Source: JAOUGY01 sp963825585 (GTDB taxonomy: Bacteria > Actinomycetota > Acidimicrobiia > Spongiisociales > ZC4RG35). Taken from it: DNA of 64,000 nt. This document shows positions 22,453 through 30,990 of this stretch, piece by piece. The notes beneath the pieces were generated by a model. The model was not told the DNA's origin and searched no databases. It worked only from the letters and a program-made list of their open reading frames with translations. Where the stretch lies: assembly GCA_963825585.1 (NCBI GenBank), contig CAWGTX010000001.1:186001-250000 (forward strand), in the 5' to 3' direction. The position numbers and the translations under genes were made by a program. Numbering within the stretch: the stretch's first letter is position 1; each line of letters starts with the position of its first letter.

Positions 22453-22458
22453 ACGTTA
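22453..22458 (-). promoter_or_regulatory. Putative -10 box (TAACGT) for rex
   Basis: TAACGT is 7 bases before the GTG at 22445, with no ribosome binding site between. Confidence 0.5.
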
Positions 22459-22514
22459 GAGAGTCGCTTCGGTGGGGCCAAAGTCGGCGATTCCCGGTGT
22501 ACCCGACGGCCCCA

Positions 22515-22520
22515 TACACT
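22515..22520 (+). promoter_or_regulatory. Putative -10 box (TACACT) for the flavoprotein gene
   Basis: TACACT is 7 bases before the ATG at 22528. It lies back to back with the rex box, 56 bases apart. Confidence 0.5.
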
Positions 22521-22527
22521 CCCCATC

Positions 22528-23763
22528 ATGAGTCCTGATGTTCTGGTCGTTGGTGGCGGGCCCGGAGGATCGGCCGCCGCCCATTGGCTTTCCAAGGCGG
22601 GCCACTCGGTGGCCCTGGTCGAGAAGAAGGAGTACCCCAGGGAGAAGACCTGCGGCGACGGTCTCACGCCGCGCGCCATCGCCCAGCTGATGGACATGGG
22701 GTTCGACTTCACTCTTCCCGAATTCCACAAGATCACCGGTCTCAGGTCCTACGCCGGGGATGACCTGATGCTGGAGTTGGAGTGGCCGCAGCACTCGCGG
22801 TTCCCGAACTGGGGCGGGGTGATCCGCCGGTTGGACCTCGATCACCAGGTGGCCTCGATCGCCGAGAAGCAGGGTGTGGTCATCCATCAGAAGACCGAGG
22901 CCAGGCCGATCGCCGAAGAGGGCGGTTTCACGAAGGTCGAGTTGTTCCACGGCGGCGAGCGCGAGGTCATCGAGCCGAAGGTGGTGGTGATCGCCGACGG
23001 TTCGCTCAACCGGTTCGGGCGCGAGCTGGGCACTTCCCGGCGCAAGGATTACCCGATGGGGCTGGCGGCGCGCGGCTACTACACGAGCCCCCGCTCGACC
23101 GACGGGTTCCTCGAGAGCCAGCTCGACATCCGCGACGCTTCGGGGGCGTCGATGCCGGGTTACGGCTGGATCTTCCCGCTGGGCGACGGCACGGTGAACG
23201 TGGGCGTCGGGCTTCTGTCCACGTTCAAGCGGTGGAAGCACGTGAACACGACCCACATGATGAACGACTACGTTGCGTCCGCCCCCGATTACTGGGAGCT
23301 GAACGCCGAGTCGAAGCTCTCCGACCCACTGGGCGGCAAGCTGACGATGTCGTTCAGCAAGGGACCGCTGTTCGGGCCCAACTGGGTGATGGTGGGTGAC
23401 GCAGCCGGTTCGATCAACCCGTGGAACGGTGAGGGCATCTCATACGCCTACGAGACCGGTCGGATCGCCGCAGACATCGTGGGCGACGCTCTCGCCGCCC
23501 GTGACCTGTCGCTCCTCGGTCGCTACCCGCAGTACCTGGAGGACGAGTACGGCCTGTACTACAAGATGGCCCGCATCTTCGTGAAGCTGATCGGCAATCC
23601 GGCCGTGATGCGTTCGCTCGCCCACGTCGGACTGCGCAACCGGCCCCTCATGGAGTGGACCCTCAAGGTGATGTCCAATCTCCTCGACGAGGACGAGAAG
23701 GGCGCCGGCGAACAGGCCTACCGGATGCTGGCGGCGATGGTGAGGCCACTTCCAGTGGCGTAG
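22528..23763 (+). CDS. Geranylgeranyl-reductase-family flavoprotein (menaquinone reductase-like)
   Basis: 411 residues. The dinucleotide-binding VVGGGPGGSAAAHWLSKAG at the N-terminus, the GDG motif in KTCGDGLTPR and the late GDAAGSINPWNGEGI FAD motif define the FAD-dependent geranylgeranyl reductase family. In actinobacteria related enzymes (MenJ) saturate one isoprene unit of menaquinone. The position upstream of nuoA and beside rex fits a respiratory quinone role, but substrate choice cannot be read from sequence. The start is set by the Rossmann motif and the TACACT box. Confidence 0.85.
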   Translation: MSPDVLVVGGGPGGSAAAHWLSKAGHSVALVEKKEYPREKTCGDGLTPRAIAQLMDMGFDFTLPEFHKITGLRSYAGDDLMLELEWPQHSRFPNWGGVIRRLDLDHQVASIAEKQGVVIHQKTEARPIAEEGGFTKVELFHGGEREVIEPKVVVIADGSLNRFGRELGTSRRKDYPMGLAARGYYTSPRSTDGFLESQLDIRDASGASMPGYGWIFPLGDGTVNVGVGLLSTFKRWKHVNTTHMMNDYVASAPDYWELNAESKLSDPLGGKLTMSFSKGPLFGPNWVMVGDAAGSINPWNGEGISYAYETGRIAADIVGDALAARDLSLLGRYPQYLEDEYGLYYKMARIFVKLIGNPAVMRSLAHVGLRNRPLMEWTLKVMSNLLDEDEKGAGEQAYRMLAAMVRPLPVA

Positions 23764-23908
23764 GGGAACAGAAAACGCCGAACGCAGAACGCAGAACGCC
23801 CAACTTGGGTGTCGGCGTTCGATACTCGGATCCCGCTTCCTGCGCGAGAAGGGCGACGCCGAGGGCGTCCTCGACGGGGCGAGGATCGGGCGTTCTGCGT
23901 TCTGCCTC
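23764..23908. repeat. Short segment bounded by inverted GAACGCA heptamers
   Basis: GAACGCC/GAACGCA heptamers run from 23765 to about 23803 and their inverse GTTCTGC occurs twice at 23892-23905, just before the end of the leftward LiaF-like gene. The gap separates convergent genes, so the pair may also act as a bidirectional terminator. Confidence 0.65.
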
Positions 23909-24562
23909 CTAGTGCTTCACCTCCAACCCGCCGAAGAGCACCGTGGCCGAGATGTCGAGCACGGGGGCGTCCTCGGGGAGGATCTCCTTGGTGGTGATGT
24001 TCTCGAATCCGCCGAACAGTGGCAGTCCGTGGGTGATCACCTTCCAACCCTCTGGGACGCGCACTTCGGTGCCGCCGAAGGCGGTGAAGACGTCGAGGGT
24101 GGCGCCTTCGGCCAGGTGTGCATCACGCAGGTCGACCTCGGCCCCTCCGAACACGGCGCCCACGTTGCCGGCCTCGAAATGCTTCGAGTGACTGGCGACC
24201 TCCGTGCCGCCGAAGGCGGTGAAGGCCGAGAGCCGGTCACCTTCCACGACCTGGGGCCTGGGTCGGCCGAACAACACCATGAGGCCCGCTGCCACGACGA
24301 CCAGCGGCCAGAACACCTCGAACGAGATGTCGATCACGTCGAGCCGGTCGATGAGGAACGCCACACCGACCGCGCCCAGGATCGCCGGTCCCATCAGGTG
24401 GCGGGGATTCGCTGTGGCCGCCGCGATGGCGGTCAGGATGAGGGCCACAGGCCACCATTTCGAGATCACTTCGTCCGACACCCACCAGTCCAGGGCGTCT
24501 CCTAACAGCACGGCTCCCAACGTCACGAGAACCGCTCCGAACAACAGTCGTGCCCGGTTCAT
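23909..24562 (-). CDS. LiaF-like membrane protein (cell-wall stress response)
   Basis: 217 residues. Four hydrophobic helices in the first 100 residues (LiaI/LiaF transmembrane region) are followed by a beta-helical C-terminal domain with repeating FGG turns (FTAFGGTEV, AVFGGAEVDL, VFTAFGGTEVRVP, ATVLFGGLEV), typical of the cell-wall-active antibiotic response domain. In firmicutes LiaF restrains the LiaRS two-component system; in actinobacteria the role is less clear. A strong AAGGAGGTG ribosome site precedes the ATG, and it lies within a palindrome (24569-24582). A histidine kinase gene starts divergently 117 bases away. Confidence 0.85.
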   Translation of the reverse strand: MNRARLLFGAVLVTLGAVLLGDALDWWVSDEVISKWWPVALILTAIAAATANPRHLMGPAILGAVGVAFLIDRLDVIDISFEVFWPLVVVAAGLMVLFGRPRPQVVEGDRLSAFTAFGGTEVASHSKHFEAGNVGAVFGGAEVDLRDAHLAEGATLDVFTAFGGTEVRVPEGWKVITHGLPLFGGFENITTKEILPEDAPVLDISATVLFGGLEVKH

Positions 24563-24568
24563 TCACAC

Positions 24569-24582
24569 ACCTCCTTGGAGGT
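24569..24582 (-). promoter_or_regulatory. Shine-Dalgarno inside a perfect palindrome
   Basis: ACCTCC-AA-GGAGGT in the leader of the LiaF-like gene pairs the ribosome binding site with its own complement immediately upstream. If it folds, translation would be limited until the stem opens. Confidence 0.5.
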
Positions 24583-24678
24583 TTGACGATGTCAGCGTGC
24601 CACCGATGACACGGGCCGGACAGGGGCCGAATTCCCCAGTTGCTCAAGGGCCCCCGCACTTCGTGCCGATATCCGGAT

Positions 24679-26406
24679 ATGCGCGGTCTCAGGCCCACGG
24701 CTGTTCGGGCTGCTGCCCTGGCGGTGGCACTCCTGTTCGCCATCGCCTCGACCCTGGCGTTCAACGGTCAGCGCGGCCGTGATCGAGCCATCACCGACCT
24801 CGAGTCACAGCGGGAGGCACTCGAGGTGCAGGCGCTGCGGTTGGCGGCTGCTGATCAACTCGACCGCATCCGCGCCGAACAGATCCTGCAGGCCGACACC
24901 GGAGCCGGGGAGGTCGACATCTCCGAGGCCTTGGACGTGGTCGACCGGTTCCTACTCGACATCGCTCCGCTGACACGCGGCCGGCTGAACGATGATCTCA
25001 CGGCGCTCTCATCGGAACTCGACGCGTTGGTGCGACTCGGCACTGAGGCAACGACAACGAACGACCGGCTCGAGGCGATCGATGGCCTCGTCGATGAGGT
25101 GTGTTGTCGAGCTCTGGGTGGCGATGTGGGCGGCGACGGCTGGCGGACGATCGCTGCGCTGATCCTGGCGCACTCCTACACCACCTATGCCATCGACACA
25201 GTGGTCGGTGGGATCTATGTGCGGGACGGACGGCAGATCGACGAGGGCACCATCACCGACTACATGAGTTGGAACATGGACGAAGCCTCCCAGGGTGCAC
25301 CGTTCGACTGGGACCCCTTCGAGCCGTATTTCGGAGAGTTCATCGACATCGGGACGAACCCGGTGGCCGCCGGCTTCGTCGATCGGCCCGTGCGAGACGA
25401 ACTGGTCACAGCCTACGAATGGGCGCTCGGCGGCGGGGCGGCCGCCGGTGAGCCGTTGGATGTGACGGTTGAGCAGGTGGTGGGTTGGGTCGACGAACTG
25501 TCGCAGTCCGAGACCGTCATCATTCGGGAGGAGATCTCGGGCGAACGCGATGTCCTGATGGCGGCGATCACCGAGGAGCGGTCCGCTCGTACACAACGAC
25601 TGTGGATGGCGGTCGGTGGGTACGTGGCAGCTGCGTTGATGGTGGTGGGAATCCTGGTCGCCATGAGACGGGATCAGGTGCAGACCGATCTGCGCAGGAG
25701 CGAAGCACAGACCAAGCTCGACATGCTGGCGATGGTCGCTCACGAATTGCGGTCGCCGCTGACGGGGATCACGGGGTTCACCCAGATCCTTCACGCCGAC
25801 TGGAAGCAGATGAGCGATGCGCAGATCCAGGAGTTCCTCGGTGTGATCAACGGCCAGGCGGAGGAGGTGATGCGGCTCATCGACGACCTGCTCACGATCA
25901 GGCGTCTCGAGACGGGAAGCCTCGACCTCCGTCCGGCCCGGGTCCGGGTGGCGGATGTCGCCCGCCGGGTGGCGTCGTCGGTGTTCAGGGATGGGGGGCG
26001 TTCGGTCCAGGTGGATCTGGACCCTGAGCTCTCGGTCGTCTGCGATCCCGACCGCTTGGCCCAGATCCTCCGGAACCTGCTCGACAACGCCCGCAAGTAC
26101 GGGGGTCCGACCATTCGGGTGGAGAGCGACAGCTTCGAGGGACGGTGTCGGATCTCGGTGATCGACGATGGCGAGGGAGTGGCGCCGCAGGATGTGGAAC
26201 GGATCTTCACGAGGTTCGACCAGGGATCGGCTCGCGGACGCACCGACACGGGTTTCGGGCTCGGATTGGCCATCGTGAAGGATCTGGCCGAGGCGATGGG
26301 CGGCGATGTCGGGTACGCGCCGATGACGCCCAGCGGCGCCCGTTTCTGGGTCGACCTCCCGGAAGCTGGAGCCCACGTCGGCCATCACCCGGCCGAGGTG
26401 GCTTGA
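24679..26406 (+). CDS. Membrane sensor histidine kinase
   Basis: 575 residues from the ATG at 24679. Two membrane helices (about 8-28 and 314-336) flank an extracytoplasmic domain of about 285 residues containing a CC pair (VDEVCCRALGG) and no family I recognise. The kinase core has the H-box MVAHELRSPLTG (His355), N-box RNLLDNARKYGG, G1 IDDGEGV, F-box IFTRFDQG and G2 GFGLGLAIVKDLAEAMGG. No response regulator is next to it, so it is an orphan here. It is divergent from the LiaF-like gene, suggesting cell-envelope sensing. Confidence 0.88.
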   Translation: MRGLRPTAVRAAALAVALLFAIASTLAFNGQRGRDRAITDLESQREALEVQALRLAAADQLDRIRAEQILQADTGAGEVDISEALDVVDRFLLDIAPLTRGRLNDDLTALSSELDALVRLGTEATTTNDRLEAIDGLVDEVCCRALGGDVGGDGWRTIAALILAHSYTTYAIDTVVGGIYVRDGRQIDEGTITDYMSWNMDEASQGAPFDWDPFEPYFGEFIDIGTNPVAAGFVDRPVRDELVTAYEWALGGGAAAGEPLDVTVEQVVGWVDELSQSETVIIREEISGERDVLMAAITEERSARTQRLWMAVGGYVAAALMVVGILVAMRRDQVQTDLRRSEAQTKLDMLAMVAHELRSPLTGITGFTQILHADWKQMSDAQIQEFLGVINGQAEEVMRLIDDLLTIRRLETGSLDLRPARVRVADVARRVASSVFRDGGRSVQVDLDPELSVVCDPDRLAQILRNLLDNARKYGGPTIRVESDSFEGRCRISVIDDGEGVAPQDVERIFTRFDQGSARGRTDTGFGLGLAIVKDLAEAMGGDVGYAPMTPSGARFWVDLPEAGAHVGHHPAEVA

Positions 26407-26453
26407 TGGGCGCGGGCCGGCTCGGTCGGTTTCCCCGTACGCCCCACAATCTC

Positions 26454-26459
26454 TATCCT
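26454..26459 (+). promoter_or_regulatory. Putative -10 box (TATCCT) for nuoA
   Basis: TATCCT ends 8 bases before the nuoA ATG; no ribosome site between. It would drive nuoABCD as a leaderless operon. Confidence 0.5.
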
Positions 26460-26467
26460 CAGGACCG

Positions 26468-26878
26468 ATGACTCTCGCCGATTATCTCCCTATCGCGATC
26501 ATGTTCTTGCTCGCCGGAGGCTTCGTGGTCGTGTCGCTGGTCGTATCCCGCTTCTTCTCACCCAGCAATCCGACTCCGGAGAAGACGGCCCCGTACGAAT
26601 GCGGCATCCTTCCCGAGTCCGAGCCGGCCCAACGTTTCCCCGTGAAGTTCTACCTGGTGGCGATGTTGTTCGTGATCTTCGACGTCGAGATCATCTTCCT
26701 CTTCGCCTGGGCGTCCCAGTTCCTGGCTCTCGGGTGGTACGGCATCGCCGCCGTCGGCATCTTCACCCTGTTCGTGCTCGAGACGCTCGTCTACGTGTGG
26801 AAGCGGGGGGCGCTCGACTGGAACGTGCCACGCCGGGCCCGCTACCTGGACACCGCCGGTCAGCGAGAGGCTGCCTGA
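26468..26878 (+). CDS. nuoA: NADH-quinone oxidoreductase subunit A
   Basis: 136 residues with three membrane helices. The loop KTAPYECGILPESEPAQRFPVKFYLVAMLFVIFDVE is the NuoA hallmark, including the conserved Cys and the Asp/Glu pair of the second helix. It is part of the membrane arm close to the quinone cavity. The stop overlaps nuoB (TGATG). Confidence 0.95.
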   Translation: MTLADYLPIAIMFLLAGGFVVVSLVVSRFFSPSNPTPEKTAPYECGILPESEPAQRFPVKFYLVAMLFVIFDVEIIFLFAWASQFLALGWYGIAAVGIFTLFVLETLVYVWKRGALDWNVPRRARYLDTAGQREAA

Positions 26879-27348
26879 TGGCGAAGCAGTCCGGGCCCCC
26901 GAACCTGCTCACCACCTCGATCGAGAAAGCCGCCCGCTGGGCGGCCACCCAGTCGATGTTCCCGGCCACCTTCGGGTTGGCGTGCTGCGCCATCGAGATG
27001 ATGGCGACGGGTACCGCCCACTACGACCTTGCCCGATTCGGCATGGAGGTGTTCCGCGCCTCGCCCCGTCAGGCCGACCTCATGATCGTGGCGGGTCGGG
27101 TCAGCCAGAAGATGGCGCCGGTGCTCCGCCAGGTGTACGACCAGATGCCCGATCCCAAGTGGGTGATCTCGATGGGGGCCTGCGCATCGAGCGGCGGGAT
27201 GTTCAACAATTACGCCCTCGTTCAGGGAGTCGACCAGGTGGTGCCCGTGGACATGTACGTGCCCGGTTGCCCTCCCGGCCCGCAGAGCCTGATGCACGGC
27301 ATCCTCACCCTGCATTCGAAGATCATGTCCGGAGAGATCGCCCGATGA
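26878..27348 (+). CDS. nuoB: NADH-quinone oxidoreductase subunit B
   Basis: 156 residues. It carries the N2 4Fe-4S cluster, the last carrier before quinone: ligands are the adjacent cysteines in GLACCAIEMM, Cys in GACASSGG and Cys in VPGCPPGP. It is a compact NuoB without long extensions. ATG overlaps the nuoA stop and its stop overlaps nuoC. Confidence 0.96.
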   Translation: MAKQSGPPNLLTTSIEKAARWAATQSMFPATFGLACCAIEMMATGTAHYDLARFGMEVFRASPRQADLMIVAGRVSQKMAPVLRQVYDQMPDPKWVISMGACASSGGMFNNYALVQGVDQVVPVDMYVPGCPPGPQSLMHGILTLHSKIMSGEIAR

Positions 27349-27911
27349 GCGAAGAGACCAAGGGAGATCCCGTCGCGGGAGGTGCGGTCGACGCCGATGC
27401 CGATGGAGGCATGCCGGCGGTCGACCCGACCATCCCCACCACCCCGGTGCTGGCCGCCCTCGCCGCCGCCCACCCGAATGTGGCGTGGTCGTTGTCGCAC
27501 GGCCAACAGGTTGCCCACGCGGAACGTGACGACTACCTGGTGTTCACCGAGGCCGCCAAGGACGCCGGTTTCGAGGTGTGCGTCGATGTCACCGCCGTCG
27601 ACTGGTACCGGGCCCGCAGGGTCCGCTACGACGTGGTCGCCAACCTCCTCTCGCATCAGCACGCGCTTCGGCTGCGGGTGATTGTGCCGGTCCCGGCCGA
27701 CGACACCGTGGTGGCGTCGCTCGTCCCGATCTGGCCCGGCGCCAACTTCGCCGAGCGCGAGGTCTACGACATGTTCGGCATCGAGTTCGCCGGTCATCCC
27801 GATCTGACCCGCATCCTCATGCCCGATGACTGGGAGGGCTATCCGCTCCGAAAGGACTTTGGTGTGGGTGCCGTACCGGTTCAGTTCAAGGGATCGCACA
27901 AGGTCACATGA
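27345..27911 (+). CDS. nuoC: NADH-quinone oxidoreductase subunit C
   Basis: 188 residues. The 30-kDa subunit signature is clear: WPGANFAEREVYDMFGIEFAGHPDLTRILMPDDWEGYPLRKDF. An acidic, Asp/Gly-rich N-terminal extension (about 30 residues) precedes the domain. It is peripheral arm, packed against NuoD. It starts by 4-base overlap with nuoB; nuoD follows after 43 bases with its own ribosome site. Confidence 0.95.
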   Translation: MSEETKGDPVAGGAVDADADGGMPAVDPTIPTTPVLAALAAAHPNVAWSLSHGQQVAHAERDDYLVFTEAAKDAGFEVCVDVTAVDWYRARRVRYDVVANLLSHQHALRLRVIVPVPADDTVVASLVPIWPGANFAEREVYDMFGIEFAGHPDLTRILMPDDWEGYPLRKDFGVGAVPVQFKGSHKVT

Positions 27912-27954
27912 GTCACCATTCACCTTTCTCCACGCACCGGTCGGAGGGCTATTC

Positions 27955-29325
27955 ATGACCACCACCTCAGAGGGAACGAGCAGCGAGACCGTCGATGTCT
28001 GGGTCGCCGGCACCGAAGAGCCGTCGGGACTGGAATGGGGCACCGCCGCCACCGACGAGGGCGCCCAGAAGATGCAGCCCGAGGAGATGGGCGAGCGGCT
28101 CAAGGAGCAGCTCGGCACCGTCGTCAACGACGACTACATGTTCGATGAGGTCGCCGAGGACGATGAGCGAATGCTCATCAACATGGGTCCCCAGCACCCA
28201 TCCACGCACGGCGTGCTCCGGCTCCAGCTCGAACTCGACGGTGAGATCATCCGGCGGACCAAGCCGATCATCGGATACCTCCACACCGGCATGGAGAAGA
28301 CCGCCGAGACGCTGACGTTCCTCCAGGGTCCCACCAACGTGACCCGCATGGACTACTTGGCTCCGCTCCACAACGAGCTGTGCTTCTCGCTCGCCGTCGA
28401 GACCCTGCTCGACATCGAAGTCCCCGAGCGGGCCAAGACGATCCGCATACTCATGACCGAGCTGAATCGGATCTCCTCGCATCTGGTGGCTCTCGCCACC
28501 AACGGCATGGACATCGGCGCGTTGTCGATGATGCTCTACGGCTTCCGCGAACGCGAGCAGATCCTGGCTTTCTTCGAGAAGACCACCGGTCTGCGCATGA
28601 ACCACAACTACATCCGCCCCGGCGGTGTGGCGGTGGACCTGCCCCCCGGGTGGCGCCAGGACGTGACCGACATCCTCGACACGTTGCCTGCCCGCTTGCG
28701 GGAGTACGACGACCTGCTGCAGAACAACCCGATCTGGCTGAGTCGCACCCAGGGTGTCGGCGTCATCACCGCCGAGGAGTGCCGGGCCTACGCCATCACC
28801 GGCCCGTCGCTGCGTGCCGCCGGCGTCGACTGGGACATCCGCAAGGCCTTCCCGTATTCGGGGATCGAGGAATACGAGTTCGACGTGCCCGTCCTCCCCA
28901 ACGGTGACGTGTACGACCGCTACCGGGTCCGGGTCGAGGAGATCCACCAGAGCATGCGCATCGTCCGTCAGGCGATGGACCGCATGCCCAAGGGTGACTA
29001 CCGCATCGACGACCGCAAGGTCACTCCGCCCCCGCGCGCCCGCATCGACGAATCGATGGAAGCGCTCATCCACCACTTCAAGATCTTCACCGAGGGTTTC
29101 AAGGTGCCGTCAGGTGAGACCTACACCGCCATCGAGTCGCCCCGTGGTGAGCTCGGCTGTTACCTGGTCTCCACCGGCGAGGGCAAGCCCTACCGGATGC
29201 ACACCCGTGCTCCCAGCTTCACCAACCTCCAAGCCCTGCCGATCATGATGGCCGACACGCTGGTCGCCGACACGATCGCAACGATCGCCAGCCTCGACCC
29301 TGTGATGGGGGACGTCGATAGGTAG
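27955..29325 (+). CDS. nuoD: NADH-quinone oxidoreductase subunit D
   Basis: 456 residues. The 49-kDa subunit begins in earnest at MLINMGPQHPSTHGVLRL, preceded by about 70 acidic extra residues. GYLHTGMEK (quinone-site His) and the C-terminal DPVMGDVDR are conserved. The ATG is supported by GGAGGG at 7 bases. In most genomes nuoE follows directly; here the next gene in the window is in a repeat-flanked foreign-looking block and nuoE appears 30 kb later. Confidence 0.96.
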   Translation: MTTTSEGTSSETVDVWVAGTEEPSGLEWGTAATDEGAQKMQPEEMGERLKEQLGTVVNDDYMFDEVAEDDERMLINMGPQHPSTHGVLRLQLELDGEIIRRTKPIIGYLHTGMEKTAETLTFLQGPTNVTRMDYLAPLHNELCFSLAVETLLDIEVPERAKTIRILMTELNRISSHLVALATNGMDIGALSMMLYGFREREQILAFFEKTTGLRMNHNYIRPGGVAVDLPPGWRQDVTDILDTLPARLREYDDLLQNNPIWLSRTQGVGVITAEECRAYAITGPSLRAAGVDWDIRKAFPYSGIEEYEFDVPVLPNGDVYDRYRVRVEEIHQSMRIVRQAMDRMPKGDYRIDDRKVTPPPRARIDESMEALIHHFKIFTEGFKVPSGETYTAIESPRGELGCYLVSTGEGKPYRMHTRAPSFTNLQALPIMMADTLVADTIATIASLDPVMGDVDR

Positions 29326-29458
29326 GGAGGCTGCTGGCTACTGGCCGCTGGCTGTTCAGGAGCCAGAACGCGTGCGTCGCCGCGTGTTGCGTCGGATGGT
29401 CCGAGCTACAGGTCGGACATTCCGAGCCAGAAGCCAGAAGCCAGAAGCCAGAAGCTAC
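29326..29458. repeat. Inverted heptamer pair after nuoD
   Basis: The left arm at 29329-29360 contains GGCTGCT, GGCTACT, GGCCGCT and GGCTGTT in tandem; the right arm at 29427-29454 is four exact copies of CCAGAAG, the inverse of CTTCTGG. The right arm touches the stop of the leftward DUF4173-type gene. It marks the left edge of the block that splits nuo. Confidence 0.75.
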
Positions 29459-30909
29459 TCGACCGCTGTCAACGCTCGACTGTGCGCCAAGCTCCACGAC
29501 CTCCAGCCATCGGTGTCGGCACGTGTTTGCAGCCAGTCTGACACGTCGTCCGGGAGTGTTTCGAGTCGTTGCGCGAGGGTGGGGACGGCGTCGGCGCTCA
29601 GGGTCGTCAGGTACTCGAGGTCGAGCTCGGCACCCGCCTCGGCCCTGTCGATGTTGACCGAGGCGATGACGGCATCGGGGTTCACCGTCACGAGTGCCGC
29701 TACCACCAGAATGGCCGAGACGAACGCTCCGAGGGCGAAACGGTCGCGGCGACCGAGCAGCACAGTGGCGACCAGGACGATCAGCACCACGGCGGTCCAC
29801 CCCATGAACACGCTGGTGTACAGCCGCAGCTCGCTCAGGCCGAAGGCGTCGGTGTAGGCGGCCATCCGAGACACCGCCGACGCCATGACAACGAAGGTCT
29901 GGGCGACCAGCACCAGATGGAGCGTGTCGAGGATCCGGTGACGCTGCTGGACGAGCCAGTCGATCGTCAGAACCAGTCCGACGACGGCGGCGGCCACAAC
30001 CACCAGTTCGAAGAAGCCCCGACGGGCGTATTCGGCGTATCCGAGATCGATCCGGCCGACTGCACCATCGAAGAGGTACCGGAACTGAACAACGAGGAAT
30101 CCGGCGAACAACGTGTTGAGAGAGGTCATCACGATCAGCGCCTCGATCCGACCCACAGGCTTGAACCGCACCGGGGTGTGGTCGGGGGTAGGTCGGCACG
30201 CCCGTCGTGACAAACCGAGCGTCACCCAGGCGAAGAAGCCGGCGACGAACCCGAACCGGATGATCCGGTCGAAGGAGAGTTCGATGTCGAAGGCGTCCGA
30301 CAGGATCTGCCCGAAGATCGGGTCGGCGGACCCGAACAGAATGGCGAAGAAGACGAGGATCACCGACCCGATCAGGAAACCGCGTGCCACCGGGATCAGC
30401 CGGGCGAACCTCGAGAGCAGCCCGCGGGCATCGGCGGTGAGGTCCTCACCGATGAGGAACGGCTCGATGCCGGCGATGGGAAGCTCGAGTCCGGCCCGCA
30501 CGTAGTCGCCGATCGTCCAGGTCTGCAGATCGGGTTCGCCACGCCGTCGTACGGCCACGAGCACCAAGGCGATCGCCGTCAGGATGGAAAGGGTGATGAG
30601 GGTGAGTGAGGCCCGCCACGCCGGGACCGTGGCGAAGGCGATGGCGAGTGTGAACAACGCCCGGTTCTGGCGGTCGATCGGACCGACGCCGGAAGGTGGC
30701 TGGTCCGCGGTCGACCGGGTTGCGGCACGGCGCTCTGCGGTCACCCAGATCGAACCGAGCACTGCCACGATGGCGAGGGCGAGGCCCGGTCCTGCCGGGC
30801 GACCCCACGCCAGCAGGTCGAACCCCACTCCGGCGAGCGCGGCCAGGGAGATCGCCTGTCCGGGCTTCGACAGGACGCGCACAGGTGTCGGGGGAACGGT
30901 CGTGGTCAT
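29455..30909 (-). CDS. DUF4173-type multi-pass membrane protein
   Basis: 484 residues with about ten hydrophobic helices. LFAGFLVVQFRYLFDG and YAEYARRGFFELV match the conserved core of the DUF4153/DUF4173 family; the function of that family is unknown. The C-terminal 90 residues are soluble and helical, with LSADAVPTLAQRLETLPDD. TACGTT lies 8 bases before the ATG at 30909, so it is probably leaderless, back to back with the glutamate dehydrogenase promoter. Confidence 0.75.
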   Translation of the reverse strand: MTTTVPPTPVRVLSKPGQAISLAALAGVGFDLLAWGRPAGPGLALAIVAVLGSIWVTAERRAATRSTADQPPSGVGPIDRQNRALFTLAIAFATVPAWRASLTLITLSILTAIALVLVAVRRRGEPDLQTWTIGDYVRAGLELPIAGIEPFLIGEDLTADARGLLSRFARLIPVARGFLIGSVILVFFAILFGSADPIFGQILSDAFDIELSFDRIIRFGFVAGFFAWVTLGLSRRACRPTPDHTPVRFKPVGRIEALIVMTSLNTLFAGFLVVQFRYLFDGAVGRIDLGYAEYARRGFFELVVVAAAVVGLVLTIDWLVQQRHRILDTLHLVLVAQTFVVMASAVSRMAAYTDAFGLSELRLYTSVFMGWTAVVLIVLVATVLLGRRDRFALGAFVSAILVVAALVTVNPDAVIASVNIDRAEAGAELDLEYLTTLSADAVPTLAQRLETLPDDVSDWLQTRADTDGWRSWSLAHSRALTAVE

Positions 30910-30917
30910 GCCCGAAC

Positions 30918-30923
30918 AACGTA
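30918..30923 (-). promoter_or_regulatory. Putative -10 box (TACGTT)
   Basis: 8 bases before the ATG at 30909 of the DUF4173-type gene. Confidence 0.45.
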
Positions 30924-30976
30924 ATCGGTGGCCGAGGCGTTTCCGCGAATTCCACCACGGGGACAGATGGCACGGG

Positions 30977-30982
30977 TAGCGT
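30977..30982 (+). promoter_or_regulatory. Putative -10 box (TAGCGT) for the glutamate dehydrogenase gene
   Basis: 8 bases before the GTG at 30991; no ribosome site. Confidence 0.45.
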
Positions 30983-30990
30983 GATCACTC

